DNA of 64,000 nt from JALQUL01 sp964556425 (GCA_964556425.1 CAZKWC010000005.1:19518-83517), one strand, 5' to 3'; shown: positions 38,583 to 47,866, numbered from the stretch's first letter. Numbers and translations are program-made. The notes: generated from the sequence alone by a model not told the origin.

Positions 38583-40657
38583 GCCCCTGTTGATAAAACC
38601 TGAATAGCCTCAGGCACAGCCTCACTGGAGTCTGGTGAATCGTCTAAATCCATTGCAATCGCAACAGGAGTAACACCCAACTCCTCTTCTGACTCTGCAT
38701 CATCACTTGCCTCAGAAGTATTTTCCGGATGCGAAAATACTTCTATGACCGTAGCTTGTATAGCCAATAGCAACTCATTCACCATGGTAATTTTAAGTTT
38801 AACTTGATCACCGCGTTGGGCTTGTGGCCCTCCCACAATAGATAAAACCAAAGGTAACTCATTGGCCCTTGCTAAGCCATCTTTAATAATCACAGCATCT
38901 AATTCTTGGATGTTATTTTGCGCCAAATAACGGAGCGTCCAATACAACTCCATTTGATTTTGAATATTTCGATAAGCCGCATAAGCATCATCAAATCCAG
39001 AAATAATCGCAAATAAACTAGCATCTTTTGGCTTAAATGGTGCAACTAAAGCGGCGGTACTACCTTGCTTAATACAGGCAATTAATTGCCACTGATTCAC
39101 CATATCCACATATCGCCTTAAAGGCGAAGAACTCCAAGCATAACAATCTACTCCAATTCCTGCATGGATTAAGGGCTTGGTACTCATGCGTACTTTTACA
39201 CCAGGAGCCAAGGCTGCTTGGCTACGATAAATGCCAGGAACACCTTTGTCAGCTAATAACCTGCCCCAATGATGATTGGTTAGAATCATCGCTTCAGCCA
39301 CAATTAGATCAAGTGGTTCACCACGCTTACGTTGAGTAATTTGAACTACTTCATCGCCTAAAGGCTGGTCAGCAGATGGCTTTTGCAACTTAAAATCAAA
39401 ATCGGGTCGGGTCTGGATTTCAGGTTTACCCCTTACCTGTTCTCTATCGAGTTTTAACTTTTGAGCCAGTCTAAATAAAAACTGTAAGTCTTTTAACTCC
39501 ACATTTTTAAGTGCCTCGGGAACTATTAAATCAGCCACAGGAGCCTGTGTTAATAATTCGGCAGTCACCCAGTCAGAGAGATGATCATGTCTTAAATTAG
39601 CTTTGATCAAAACCGACTCAATTCTAGATTCAGTTTGAATAATCGCTAATGTCTCTTCGTTAAAATCCAAATAGAAAGATAAAGTAGGGCAATATTTACC
39701 CTCATCAAGAGAGAACTGTTCTACCACTGATTTTGGCAACATGGTAATCTTATTACCTGGCATATAGACGGTTGACATTCTTGATTTTGCAATCACATCT
39801 ATATCAGAGCCTGGCTTAATGGCCAAACCTGGTGCCGCAATATGTACACCAACTCTTACTGTGCCAGAGCCAATACCTACCACCGATAATGCATCATCAA
39901 TCTCATTGGTGCTAGAGTCATCAATTGAAAATGCGGGCTGAGGTGCTTGTACTAAATCGTCAAATGCGGAGGCAAAAAGCTCGGGATGACCAGTACCCTT
40001 TGGAAACTGCTCGCTTAAAAAACGTTGCCAATGAAACTGATAAGCTGACTTGATAGCGCCAGCAGTTTGCAACAAATCTAATGGTGCTTTTTTGGTCGCT
40101 TTTGCAGCCTGAACCACTGCCTTATATTCAGCCGCATTTTTATCGGGCCTAAATAAAATTTTAAATAATTGAAGTTCTATTGCAGAAGGGCAAACACCTT
40201 GCGCTAACTCTTGTGCCCACTGATCAATTTGCTCAGCAATTAAACGCTTTTTTTCAATTGCTTGTAAGGCTTGAGCCAAAATTTCTGCTGGTGCTTTTTT
40301 GAAACGACCTTTTCCAGCACGTCTAAAATAATGAGGGGCGCCATAAAGACAAAATAAAGCCGCCACTTGCTCTGCCAAGCTTGCATGCTCGCTAAAGTAT
40401 TCTTGAGCAAACTCTATAAAACTAAACTCATCCTCACTTGCAAACTCCCAAGCTAGGTTTAAATCTATTGACTCTTGAAGCTGAGTGGCTGAAGCAACTA
40501 ACTCCCTTGGGTTGGGTGCGTTAAATGTAATTAGTAAATGGGCGACCTTGACCTTTTGCCTTTTACCCGACTCAAGCTCAATTTGGGCGGTCGCGTCTGT
40601 CTGGGACATGATCCGTCCGGTTAAAAATTTTCCAGTATCTTCAAATAATGCGTACAT
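38579..40657 (-). CDS. rnb: RNase II/RNB-family exoribonuclease
   Basis: This 692-residue 3'-5' exoribonuclease has an RNB catalytic domain in its middle part. The acidic active site reads PAFSIDDSSTNEIDDALSV, and the later motif YAWSSSPLRRYVDMVNQWQL is conserved. A short OB-like C-terminal region and an acidic tail follow. The start at 40657 (MYALFEDTGKFLTGRI) agrees with Burkholderiales homologues. An in-frame ATG 29 codons upstream is possible but less likely. It heads the chain rnb-tonB-aroE-mtgA and is divergent from rodA. Confidence 0.93.
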   Translation of the reverse strand: MYALFEDTGKFLTGRIMSQTDATAQIELESGKRQKVKVAHLLITFNAPNPRELVASATQLQESIDLNLAWEFASEDEFSFIEFAQEYFSEHASLAEQVAALFCLYGAPHYFRRAGKGRFKKAPAEILAQALQAIEKKRLIAEQIDQWAQELAQGVCPSAIELQLFKILFRPDKNAAEYKAVVQAAKATKKAPLDLLQTAGAIKSAYQFHWQRFLSEQFPKGTGHPELFASAFDDLVQAPQPAFSIDDSSTNEIDDALSVVGIGSGTVRVGVHIAAPGLAIKPGSDIDVIAKSRMSTVYMPGNKITMLPKSVVEQFSLDEGKYCPTLSFYLDFNEETLAIIQTESRIESVLIKANLRHDHLSDWVTAELLTQAPVADLIVPEALKNVELKDLQFLFRLAQKLKLDREQVRGKPEIQTRPDFDFKLQKPSADQPLGDEVVQITQRKRGEPLDLIVAEAMILTNHHWGRLLADKGVPGIYRSQAALAPGVKVRMSTKPLIHAGIGVDCYAWSSSPLRRYVDMVNQWQLIACIKQGSTAALVAPFKPKDASLFAIISGFDDAYAAYRNIQNQMELYWTLRYLAQNNIQELDAVIIKDGLARANELPLVLSIVGGPQAQRGDQVKLKITMVNELLLAIQATVIEVFSHPENTSEASDDAESEEELGVTPVAIAMDLDDSPDSSEAVPEAIQVLSTGA

Positions 40658-41184
40658 TTGTCTATTGTCCCACGACAGGGCATGAGTTGAGTAATGCAAA
40701 GTCGTATAAATTAATTTTTTCGTGGCAAGCCTTGTTTTTTTCAAAACTCAACCACAAAGCTTAAGTATTCAGTAGAAAAACAAGTATTCATACAACAAAT
40801 TGATTTTGACTCCCAATAACAAGGGATAATCGAATTGCTGAAAAAACCTGTTGCATAGCTTCATTTCATAAGCTTATGTTAGAGTTTGCTTGAAGTATTA
40901 TCATTCAAGAATGCGATGTGAAACTAAAGTTAATTTTGTTTCACATCGTTGGGCAATCGCTTGCACAAAAATAAGATGCACTAAGCCAACCAGCAACACC
41001 CCATAAAAATAGTTATGAGGTGTACAATAATATTGGTAGTTCATCTCTGCGTGCTTCTAGCCCACTTATATTAATACATGTCAAGCCTACTTAAAAAAGC
41101 TATTTTCAAAAAGTTATTGCTTAGGAAACCTGAAGCACAACTACCTTGATTTTCCATTAGTTCGTTTATTACTACTTTTAAAAT
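40658..41184. other. Divergent intergenic region rnb/rodA with four inverted repeats
   Basis: This 527-base region has no ORF and is dense in dyad symmetry. It holds CATAAGCTTATG (40867-40878), CTTGAA with TTCAAG (40889-40894/40904-40909), and CGATGTGAAAC with GTTTCACATCG (40914-40924/40938-40948, perfect 11 bp). The fourth is CACCCCATAA with TTATGAGGTG (40997-41006/41013-41022, one mismatch). None has a proper U-tract. The region may code for a structured RNA or hold operators for the two divergent genes. Nothing known was recognised. Confidence 0.55.
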
Positions 41185-42339
41185 ATGGCTACCGTATTTG
41201 ATTCACCACCACTTTTTAGTCGCATAAAGCCAATTTTTACTGGTTTTGATGCAGGTTTGGCTTTAATTATTGCCATTTTAGCAAGTGCTGGTTTACTGAT
41301 TATGTATTCATCTGGCTACGATCATGGCACCCGCTTTATTGATCATGCGCGCAACATGATGATTGCAGGCATGATTATGTTTTTGGTGGCACAAATTACA
41401 CCACAACAAATGATGACTATTGCAGTGCCCGTTTATGTATTAGGTGTTTTTTTATTATTAGCAGTAGAGTTTTTTGGAATTACTAAAAAAGGGGCTACAC
41501 GCTGGGTCAATATTGGCGTAGTAATCCAACCAAGTGAACTGTTAAAAATTGGTATGCCTCTTATGTTGGCTTGGTGGTTTCAAAAACGAGAGGGCCAACT
41601 TAAACCGCTAGATTTTGTAGTAGCCGCCATTTTATTAGCAGTTCCCGTGGGACTCATTATGAAGCAACCCGATCTTGGTACTTCATTATTAGTTTTAATG
41701 GCTGGTTTATCAGTGATTTATTATGCTGGCTTAAGTTGGAAACTTATGATACCGCCATTGGTAATTGGTGTGGTTAGTATTTTTTTATTGGTAGTCTTTG
41801 AGCCACAACTTTGCAGTGAGGGTTTTAGATGGCCTATCTTGCATAATTATCAACAACAACGAGTTTGTACTCTACTTGATCCTACCCGTGACCCACTAGG
41901 CAAAGGGTTTCATATCATTCAAAGTATGATTGCTATTGGTTCTGCTGGTATTTTTGGCAAAGGCTTTATGCAAGGGACTCAAACCCACCTAGAATTTATT
42001 CCCGAACGAACCACTGATTTTATTTTTGCTGCCTATTCCGAAGAGTTCGGTTTAATTGGCAATGCCTTATTAATTGCAGGTTTTTTTGCTCTCATTTGGA
42101 GAGGTTTGTCAATTGCATCCGATGGGCCCACTTTATTTACGAGGTTATTAGCAGCTGCCATTTCAATGGTGTATTTTGTTTATGCCTTTGTTAACATGAG
42201 TATGGTGAGTGGAATTTTACCTGTGGTGGGTGTACCACTACCATTTATTAGTTATGGTGGTACTGCCATGGTGACTCTAGGTGTCGGTATTGGAATTTTA
42301 ATGTCAGTTAATCGAGCAAAAAGACTTTTACAATCCTAA
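41185..42339 (+). CDS. rodA: Peptidoglycan glycosyltransferase RodA
   Basis: This 384-residue SEDS protein with about ten membrane spans polymerises glycan for cylindrical growth together with PBP2. It shows KKGATRWVNIGVVIQPSELLKI, MKQPDLGTSLLVL, PLGKGFHIIQSMIAIGSAGIFGKGF, LEFIPERTTDFIFAAYSEEFG and VPLPFISYGGTAM. It is distinguished from FtsW (24.2 kb) by IPERTTDF. The usual partners mreBCD and mrdA are not in the window, so it has been separated from them or they lie elsewhere. Confidence 0.95.
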   Translation: MATVFDSPPLFSRIKPIFTGFDAGLALIIAILASAGLLIMYSSGYDHGTRFIDHARNMMIAGMIMFLVAQITPQQMMTIAVPVYVLGVFLLLAVEFFGITKKGATRWVNIGVVIQPSELLKIGMPLMLAWWFQKREGQLKPLDFVVAAILLAVPVGLIMKQPDLGTSLLVLMAGLSVIYYAGLSWKLMIPPLVIGVVSIFLLVVFEPQLCSEGFRWPILHNYQQQRVCTLLDPTRDPLGKGFHIIQSMIAIGSAGIFGKGFMQGTQTHLEFIPERTTDFIFAAYSEEFGLIGNALLIAGFFALIWRGLSIASDGPTLFTRLLAAAISMVYFVYAFVNMSMVSGILPVVGVPLPFISYGGTAMVTLGVGIGILMSVNRAKRLLQS

Positions 42340-42355
42340 CAGATAGAGTTTTATC

Positions 42356-42859
42356 TTGAATTTAGCTCAGTTTATTTTTAAGCATCCGGCCCATTTTATT
42401 GCTTATGGCTTTGGTTCTGGCTTAAGCCCGATTGCGCCTGGTACTGCAGGTACCTTGTGGGCTTGGCTAAGTTATCATTATTGGCTTCAATCCCTTGGCT
42501 TATATACTTGGCTCACTTTATTGTGTATAGGTTTTTTAGTAGGCTGGTGGGCCTGTACCGTTACCGCTCGACATCAAAATATTGCAGACCCTAGCGGAAT
42601 TGTCTGGGATGAGATCCTCGCTTTTTGGCTTATTTTATGGCTTTGTACACCTCAATCATTTACTCAACAATTTTTCGCTTTTCTTCTATTTAGATTTTTT
42701 GACGCTTACAAAATGGGGCCTGTGGCTTGGGCTGATCAAACCTTTAAAGGTTTTGGCGCTAAGGGCGGTTTTGGCATTATTTTTGATGATTTAGTGGCTG
42801 CTTTTTGTACACTTTTAGTGATTGCTCTCAGTCGTTATATGGGTATGAACTGGGTTTAA
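42356..42859 (+). CDS. pgpA: Phosphatidylglycerophosphatase A
   Basis: This 167-residue integral membrane phosphatase dephosphorylates PGP to phosphatidylglycerol. The family features GSGLSPIAPGTAGTLWA, the acidic DPSGIVWDEILAFW and RFFDAYKMGPVAWADQ followed by KGGFGIIFDDLVAAF are all present. No ATG is available at the N-terminus, and TTG at 42356 gives the family start (MNLAQFIFKHPAHFIAYGFGSG). It lies 16 bases after rodA. Confidence 0.92.
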   Translation: MNLAQFIFKHPAHFIAYGFGSGLSPIAPGTAGTLWAWLSYHYWLQSLGLYTWLTLLCIGFLVGWWACTVTARHQNIADPSGIVWDEILAFWLILWLCTPQSFTQQFFAFLLFRFFDAYKMGPVAWADQTFKGFGAKGGFGIIFDDLVAAFCTLLVIALSRYMGMNWV

Positions 42860-43086
42860 AACACTCCTACCTATCGATAAAATTCGTTCCTTTATTTACT
42901 ATTAATACTCTAGGGAGCCCACAACAAAACTCAAGAATTTCAAGCGTATGGCAGATTGGAATGGATTTTTAAGTAGTCAATGTCATCGACAGTTATTAGG
43001 GTTAAAAATCGATGAACTTGGCCATCAAAGCCAGTGCTAGGAATGCGCTTAAGAGTTTTGACAGCAGACTCCTTTATTTTTCAAAA

Positions 43087-43587
43087 ATGCCACATTCCTT
43101 AACCACCCATTTTCAAACTTTATTACTTCAATTGGCGAAACAAGCACAATTATCCAAACTTAAGATTGGTACAGCAGAAAGCTGTACTGGGGGACTAATT
43201 GCTGCAGCCTGCACCGAACTAGCTGGCTCAAGCGAATGGTTTGAGTGTGGTATTGTGAGTTACTCCAATCAAGCCAAGCAAAGCTTATTAGGAGTCAATA
43301 GCCAAACACTTGAGTCCTATGGTGCAGTAAGCCAAGAGGTGGTCGCTGAAATGGTGGCTGGCCTGCTAACACGCACCAAGGTAACCACTGGTGTTGCAGT
43401 AAGCGGTATAGCAGGCCCTGGTGGAGCAACTGCCAACAAACCTGTAGGTACTGTTTGTATTGCTTGGCAACATTTTGACCAATCTTACTGTGAAACTTTT
43501 TATTTTTCAGGCGACCGACAAGCAGTAAGATTAGCAACCGTTCTCAAAGCCTTAGAAGGCTTATTGGAAATAACAAAGACTAAATAG
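43087..43587 (+). CDS. pncC: CinA-family nicotinamide-nucleotide amidohydrolase (PncC)
   Basis: This 166-residue protein is the stand-alone C-terminal domain of CinA, which deamidates NMN in pyridine nucleotide recycling. TAESCTGGLIAAACTELAGSS and GVAVSGIAGPGGATANKPVGTVCIAW are the hallmarks. The ATG at 43087 gives the usual length; an in-frame ATG at 43012 would add 25 residues without homology. Neither has a clear ribosome site. pgpA followed by cinA is a common order. Confidence 0.9.
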   Translation: MPHSLTTHFQTLLLQLAKQAQLSKLKIGTAESCTGGLIAAACTELAGSSEWFECGIVSYSNQAKQSLLGVNSQTLESYGAVSQEVVAEMVAGLLTRTKVTTGVAVSGIAGPGGATANKPVGTVCIAWQHFDQSYCETFYFSGDRQAVRLATVLKALEGLLEITKTK

Positions 43588-43631
43588 ACCTACATGCCTT
43601 GAGTTTTGATGCAGGCTACTAAAAATAATCT

Positions 43632-44552
43632 TTAACTACCGTATTTTAAGGTTGGATCTTCTATGGTGGCAGAAGGATAAACAGGCTCTATGCTATCCTT
43701 AAAAAAAGCTAGTTTTTGTCGCCATAAAATACTCACGGGCCAACGGTGGCCTAATAAGCCAGCATGAATAGACTCCACCACTTTTGGATTTTGTGCTCTT
43801 ACTAATAAGTCACGCTTTGACATAATCTTTTTTACAAAAGCAATGTTTCTAGGCTCATCGCGCAAGGGGGCATTATCTTCGGCCGCTACCACAATGGGAA
43901 TAGTAGGAAACATAGGGGCAATTGTATTACTGTAGTTTTCTTTGGTGCCTGTTTTACAGCCTAAAAACAATAAAGTATCGACAGGCTGAAAGACCTGAGG
44001 CAAATCAGCTACCAATTTAGCCAAATGAGATGACCTAATTCCAGCAAGCTCACCCAAATAATAACCACGCTCGTGATGACCTGAAATTACCACCATATCA
44101 AACGGTGCATGAGCATGTTTGGCAACCAATGCCACTAGCTCTTGCTCTAAATCTTGCGCACTATAGTTACCTGTGAGTTGCAGCCTTTCGAGTTCACTTG
44201 CTCTAATTCGATCATAAACAGTAGCGCAAGCTTTTGGTTTTTTTGCTTGCACTGCACACTCTTGCGCTTCTTCAGTGAATTTATCTACATTTTTTTGGGC
44301 TTTAATAATACCAAGTCGATTTTTTTTAGGTATTTTCTCAAAAGAAGGTATCACCACGACCTCTTCAGCTTGACCCAATTTACCAGCTTTAACTGCTTCA
44401 ATTTCAGGTTCAGCATTATTTAAATCAATAAACAAAGTTTTGGCAGTTGTTACTGAACTAAAACCCAAACCAAGGCAAAAATAAACAGCAAAATGAAAAA
44501 CTTTGCGCTGCAAAAAAGATAAATTAAAAAAGTGAAAATATTTGGTATTCAT
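43632..44552 (-). CDS. Exported protein with possible caspase-like (clan CD) cysteine peptidase fold
   Basis: This 306-residue protein has an N-terminal export signal (hydrophobic core FAVYFCLGLGFSSV, ending about residue 37). After a lysine-rich part (60-110) comes an alpha/beta region whose strands and motifs resemble clan CD peptidases. DMVVISGHHERG carries His159/His160 at the end of a strand, and TLLFLGCKTG carries Cys199 at the end of the next. PIVVAAEDNAPL follows as the next strand. The spacing is close to that of the His-Gly and Cys of caspases, CHAT and related peptidases. No named family was recognised; peptidase activity is an inference. It stands alone, convergent with pncC. Confidence 0.7.
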   Translation of the reverse strand: MNTKYFHFFNLSFLQRKVFHFAVYFCLGLGFSSVTTAKTLFIDLNNAEPEIEAVKAGKLGQAEEVVVIPSFEKIPKKNRLGIIKAQKNVDKFTEEAQECAVQAKKPKACATVYDRIRASELERLQLTGNYSAQDLEQELVALVAKHAHAPFDMVVISGHHERGYYLGELAGIRSSHLAKLVADLPQVFQPVDTLLFLGCKTGTKENYSNTIAPMFPTIPIVVAAEDNAPLRDEPRNIAFVKKIMSKRDLLVRAQNPKVVESIHAGLLGHRWPVSILWRQKLAFFKDSIEPVYPSATIEDPTLKYGS

Positions 44553-44646
44553 AAGAAATAATCTTTTTTAAATTACGACAACCCTAATAGTGAAAATGAC
44601 ACTATCTTGCGGAAGAAACAATAAAAATTTTGGTAGCAATAAATAC

Positions 44647-45093
44647 TCAGGCATCATCCAACTCCTTAATTGCCAAATCAGTTAACTGTGAACGTATAAA
44701 AATTCCGTTATGCTTGAATTTTTTATTTAATGCTAAAACCGCTTTATCTTTGCTTAATAAATCAACCTTCTGAGCCCAAGCTAAATCAATAAACATTTGA
44801 TCACTTTTATCTTTACAGCGCCATGGAGCAGCCTCGGGAGGGGCACATAACTTTGAGTTTTTATGAACAAATTCATGTACCTGTTCGGTAGTTGTACCAT
44901 TTTTACTTAAATAAGCTTGCACCGCTGAGCGCTGTAAAACAAAATTAAACTCATTTAACATAGCCTGAGTCATAAGCATAACTATTTTTTCTGACTCGAG
45001 CGCTTGTTTTAATGAATGAGTTTGTGAGTTTTGGTAAACGCACAAATCGAGCACAATATTGGTATCTAGTACTAAACCAACTGAATCACTCAT
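44647..45093 (-). CDS. PIN-domain protein (COG1569-like putative RNase)
   Basis: This 148-residue PIN-fold protein begins MSDSVGLVLDTNIVLDL with the first catalytic Asp10. It has NEFNFVL with the conserved Glu and CKDKSDQMFIDLAWAQKVDLLSKDKAVL with the later acidic residues. Such proteins are metal-dependent RNases, often toxins. No antitoxin gene is adjacent; instead the gene overlaps the end of an RNA methyltransferase gene by eight bases (ATGAGTGA). An ATG nine bases further upstream is an alternative start. A role in RNA processing is as likely as a toxin role. Confidence 0.85.
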   Translation of the reverse strand: MSDSVGLVLDTNIVLDLCVYQNSQTHSLKQALESEKIVMLMTQAMLNEFNFVLQRSAVQAYLSKNGTTTEQVHEFVHKNSKLCAPPEAAPWRCKDKSDQMFIDLAWAQKVDLLSKDKAVLALNKKFKHNGIFIRSQLTDLAIKELDDA

Positions 45094-46249
45094 GCGCACC
45101 ATTTTTCGCTAAGGGAGCATCAGGAGAGGCATTCTTTTGCAATCGTTTATCTCTTGCAGAGCCTGCTACCAAGTCAAATCGAAACAAACGACATTCGATA
45201 GGGCCATTCCACATGGGCACGCGCCTCGATTCTTTTAAGCGCATTTTGCTCGGTAACTTAAGGTCTGGGGTCAGCATCCAAGCCGTCCATCCTGAAAAAT
45301 TCTTTTTCCAATGGGACGCNNNNNNNNNNNNNNNNNNNNNNNNNNNNNNNNNNNNNNNNNNNNNNNNNNNNNNNNNNNNNNNNNNNNNNNNNNNNNNNNN
45401 NNNNNNNNNNNNNNNNNNNCGGTTAGCAAAATCGACCATACGAAATGACACGTCACTACCAAATACTTTGATTTTTTGGCGTTCAGTAAGGCTTAACTCT
45501 TGGCTGCGTGCCTGCCTGACTAAATTATCCCAAGTCGCACGTTGATAAGGGCGTAAATTTTGAAAACCAAATCGTCTTTGGCTTCCAGGGGCAATTTTGC
45601 ATGCAATTTGCGCGGCCTCAATTGCAATCGTTCCACTACCGCAACAAGGATCATAAAACGGCGTTTCCGGGGTCCAGCCACAAGCGGCAATCATGGCAGC
45701 GGCCAAAGTTTCCTTTAAAGGCGCATCACCTTTATCAACACGCCAACCCCTTTTAAATAAGGGTTCGCCAGAAGTGTCAATGTAAACATAAAACTCTTCG
45801 GTGGTTAAATGCACATGCAGACGAACACCAGGGAAATGAGTGTCAATACTAGGGCGCTCGCCAGTCATATCTCGAAATCGATCCACTACCGCATCTTTAA
45901 TTCTGAGAGTTGCAAAATTAAGACTGGTTAAAGGACTGTGCTGAGCGGTAACATCTACTTTAAAAGTGAGTTGATTGTGAAACCAATCTTCCCAAGGTAC
46001 TGATCCTACGGCACGGTAAAGATCATTTTCATTGCGGTAAAAACCATGACTCAACTCAATTAAAACTCTTTGTGCCAAACGAGTATAAAGATTGAGCTTT
46101 AAAGCATCATCCCATGTACCTTTTAAAATAACTCCCGTTCGAGTCTCACTCATTTGGTCAATTGGCTTATTTAAGATTTGACTAATCTCATTGCGAAGCA
46201 TACCTTGAACACCTGCAGGGCAAGGTAAATATAAAAAATACTGATACAT
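45086..46249 (-). CDS. THUMP-domain class I RNA methyltransferase (RlmL-like), interrupted by an assembly gap
   Basis: The N-terminal THUMP part (CPAGVQGMLRNEISQIL, VPWEDWFHNQLTFKVDVTAQHSP) and the methyltransferase part (KGDAPLKETLAAAMIAACGW, FYDPCCGSGTIAIEAAQIA, KVFGSDVS) match the N-terminal enzyme of E. coli RlmL, which makes m2G2445 in 23S rRNA. After the gap, FSGWTAWMLTPDLKL and a basic C-terminus follow. The 100 N replace a stretch that should hold the catalytic NPPYGER-type motif. By comparison with RlmL about 50-60 residues are missing there. Both flanks are in compatible frames. It is followed by an overlapping PIN gene and preceded by rpoN. Confidence 0.88.
   Translation of the reverse strand: MYQYFLYLPCPAGVQGMLRNEISQILNKPIDQMSETRTGVILKGTWDDALKLNLYTRLAQRVLIELSHGFYRNENDLYRAVGSVPWEDWFHNQLTFKVDVTAQHSPLTSLNFATLRIKDAVVDRFRDMTGERPSIDTHFPGVRLHVHLTTEEFYVYIDTSGEPLFKRGWRVDKGDAPLKETLAAAMIAACGWTPETPFYDPCCGSGTIAIEAAQIACKIAPGSQRRFGFQNLRPYQRATWDNLVRQARSQELSLTERQKIKVFGSDVSFRMVDFANXXXXXXXXXXXXXXXXXXXXXXXXXXXXXXXXXXASHWKKNFSGWTAWMLTPDLKLPSKMRLKESRRVPMWNGPIECRLFRFDLVAGSARDKRLQKNASPDAPLAKNGAHE
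45320..45419. other. Assembly gap (100 N) inside the methyltransferase gene
   Basis: Exactly 100 N. Unlike the other two gaps, the flanks share no overlap, so real sequence is missing. Alignment in mind with RlmL suggests about 150-180 bases. Confidence 0.85.
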
Positions 46250-46264
46250 ATAAAAATTTCTTGT

Positions 46265-47866
46265 TTAGTTTTGACGTCGCATACTTGCAGGAGCAATTTT
46301 GAGCGACTCTCGATATTTAGCAACTGTTCGACGAGCGCATTCAATACCTTTTGCCTCTAAGAGATCAGCAATTTTTTGATCACTCAAGGGCTTTTCTGGT
46401 GACTCTTGGCCAATCCAAGTTTTAATCCATTCACGCACTACTGTGCTTGATGTGGCAGAACCTGATTGAGTGGCTAGGCCTGAAGTAAAAAAATACTTGA
46501 GTTCGAAGGTTCCGTGAGGAGTGGCCATATATTTTTGGTTAGTCACTCTAGAAATGGTGGATTCATGTAAACCCAACTCATCAGCCACTTCTTTTAAAAC
46601 TAATGGTTTGAGGTTAAATGCACCCTTTTCAAAAAAAAGATGCTGCCTCTCTACAATACAACGACTGACCCTTAAGATAGTATCAAATCGCTGATGAATG
46701 CTTTTAATAAACCATTTAGCCTCTTGCAATGTTTTATGCAAAGACACACTCGCTGCACTCTTATCGTATTGTAAACAATCGGCATAGGTTTGGTTGACTA
46801 ATAACTTAGGAACCACCTGATCATTTAAAAAAACCTCAAAAACACTGCCCAATTGCCTTACCAACACATCAGGAACTATCGATTGTGTCGCTTTTTCATG
46901 AAAACCCTTGGCAGGTTGAGGATTAAGACGACGTATAAGGTCTGCTGCCTCTTTTACCGCTTGCTCGGTGCTACTACACAATTGTGCTAACAATTTATAG
47001 TCTCTTTTGGCTAACAACTCTAAAGGATGTTGGCAAATCTTTAAAGCTAAACCTGTCATGTATTGTGATTGCCCTAAAAACTTTTTATTGTTTCGCAACA
47101 TTTGTTGTAATTGCAAAGTTAAGCACTCGGGCAAACTTCTTGCTGCTATACCAATAGGCTCCAAATTTTGCAAAATTGGTAAAACCAATTCGATTAATTC
47201 TTGTGCCTCATCTTGGTCTAAACTCGGCACTTGTTGTATTAAACTTGCGGCCAAATCAGTGACAGAATCCTCTAAATATCCTTCGTCATTAATCGAATAT
47301 GCCAAGAAAAACATCGCTAACTCTTGATTCTGGGGCAGAGATAATAATCGAATCTGTTGGGCTAAATAATCGCCTAAAGCCGCTGGTGCTTCTATACTCT
47401 CTAACCAAGAACTTTCTGACGAGGTGGAGGTATTGGTAGTAGCATAGGTTTCAAAAAAAGTATCTTGATTTGGATCTGCGGCCACTGTAATATCAATCTG
47501 GGCATCAGGAGTAAACTCTTGGGTAATTTCTTGATCCGCTATATCCCAATGAGACTCTTGTTGGGTTTGTTGCCAATCAATACTTGCATTTAATTGGTGA
47601 TTAATGTTGTCAGCGCTAGGCTCAAAAAAACTATCATCTAACTCTGTCCTAGCTTGCTCATTCTCCTGCCAATCCCTTTGTAATTCGTCTAAGGACAAAT
47701 CTTGATCATCGCTAGCGTCTGACTCTAAAAATGGATTCTGCTCTAACATTTGTTGAACCTCTTGGTTCAAGTCAAGCGTAGATAGTTGCAACAACCTAAT
47801 TGATTGTTGCAACTGAGGGGTCAAACTAAGTTGCTGGGACGTCCTAAGACCTAGACTTTGCCTCAT
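46265..47866 (-). CDS. rpoN: RNA polymerase sigma-54 factor
   Basis: This 533-residue sigma-54 has the Gln/Leu-rich activator-interacting region I (LTPQLQQSIRLLQLSTLDLNQEV), an acidic region II (about 55-150), the core-binding domain, and the helix-turn-helix LHESTISRVTNQKYMATP. The RpoN box ARRTVAKYRE is near the C-terminus. It directs transcription from -24/-12 promoters with enhancer-binding proteins. It follows lptB by 40 bases, the standard proteobacterial order. The usual hpf/raiA gene is not downstream. Confidence 0.97.
   Translation of the reverse strand: MRQSLGLRTSQQLSLTPQLQQSIRLLQLSTLDLNQEVQQMLEQNPFLESDASDDQDLSLDELQRDWQENEQARTELDDSFFEPSADNINHQLNASIDWQQTQQESHWDIADQEITQEFTPDAQIDITVAADPNQDTFFETYATTNTSTSSESSWLESIEAPAALGDYLAQQIRLLSLPQNQELAMFFLAYSINDEGYLEDSVTDLAASLIQQVPSLDQDEAQELIELVLPILQNLEPIGIAARSLPECLTLQLQQMLRNNKKFLGQSQYMTGLALKICQHPLELLAKRDYKLLAQLCSSTEQAVKEAADLIRRLNPQPAKGFHEKATQSIVPDVLVRQLGSVFEVFLNDQVVPKLLVNQTYADCLQYDKSAASVSLHKTLQEAKWFIKSIHQRFDTILRVSRCIVERQHLFFEKGAFNLKPLVLKEVADELGLHESTISRVTNQKYMATPHGTFELKYFFTSGLATQSGSATSSTVVREWIKTWIGQESPEKPLSDQKIADLLEAKGIECARRTVAKYRESLKIAPASMRRQN

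Noticed and set aside
42948..43040. 30-codon ORF (MADWNGFLSS...) before pncC
   Set aside because: Too short, no ribosome site and no recognisable family; it may be a chance frame or a remnant.
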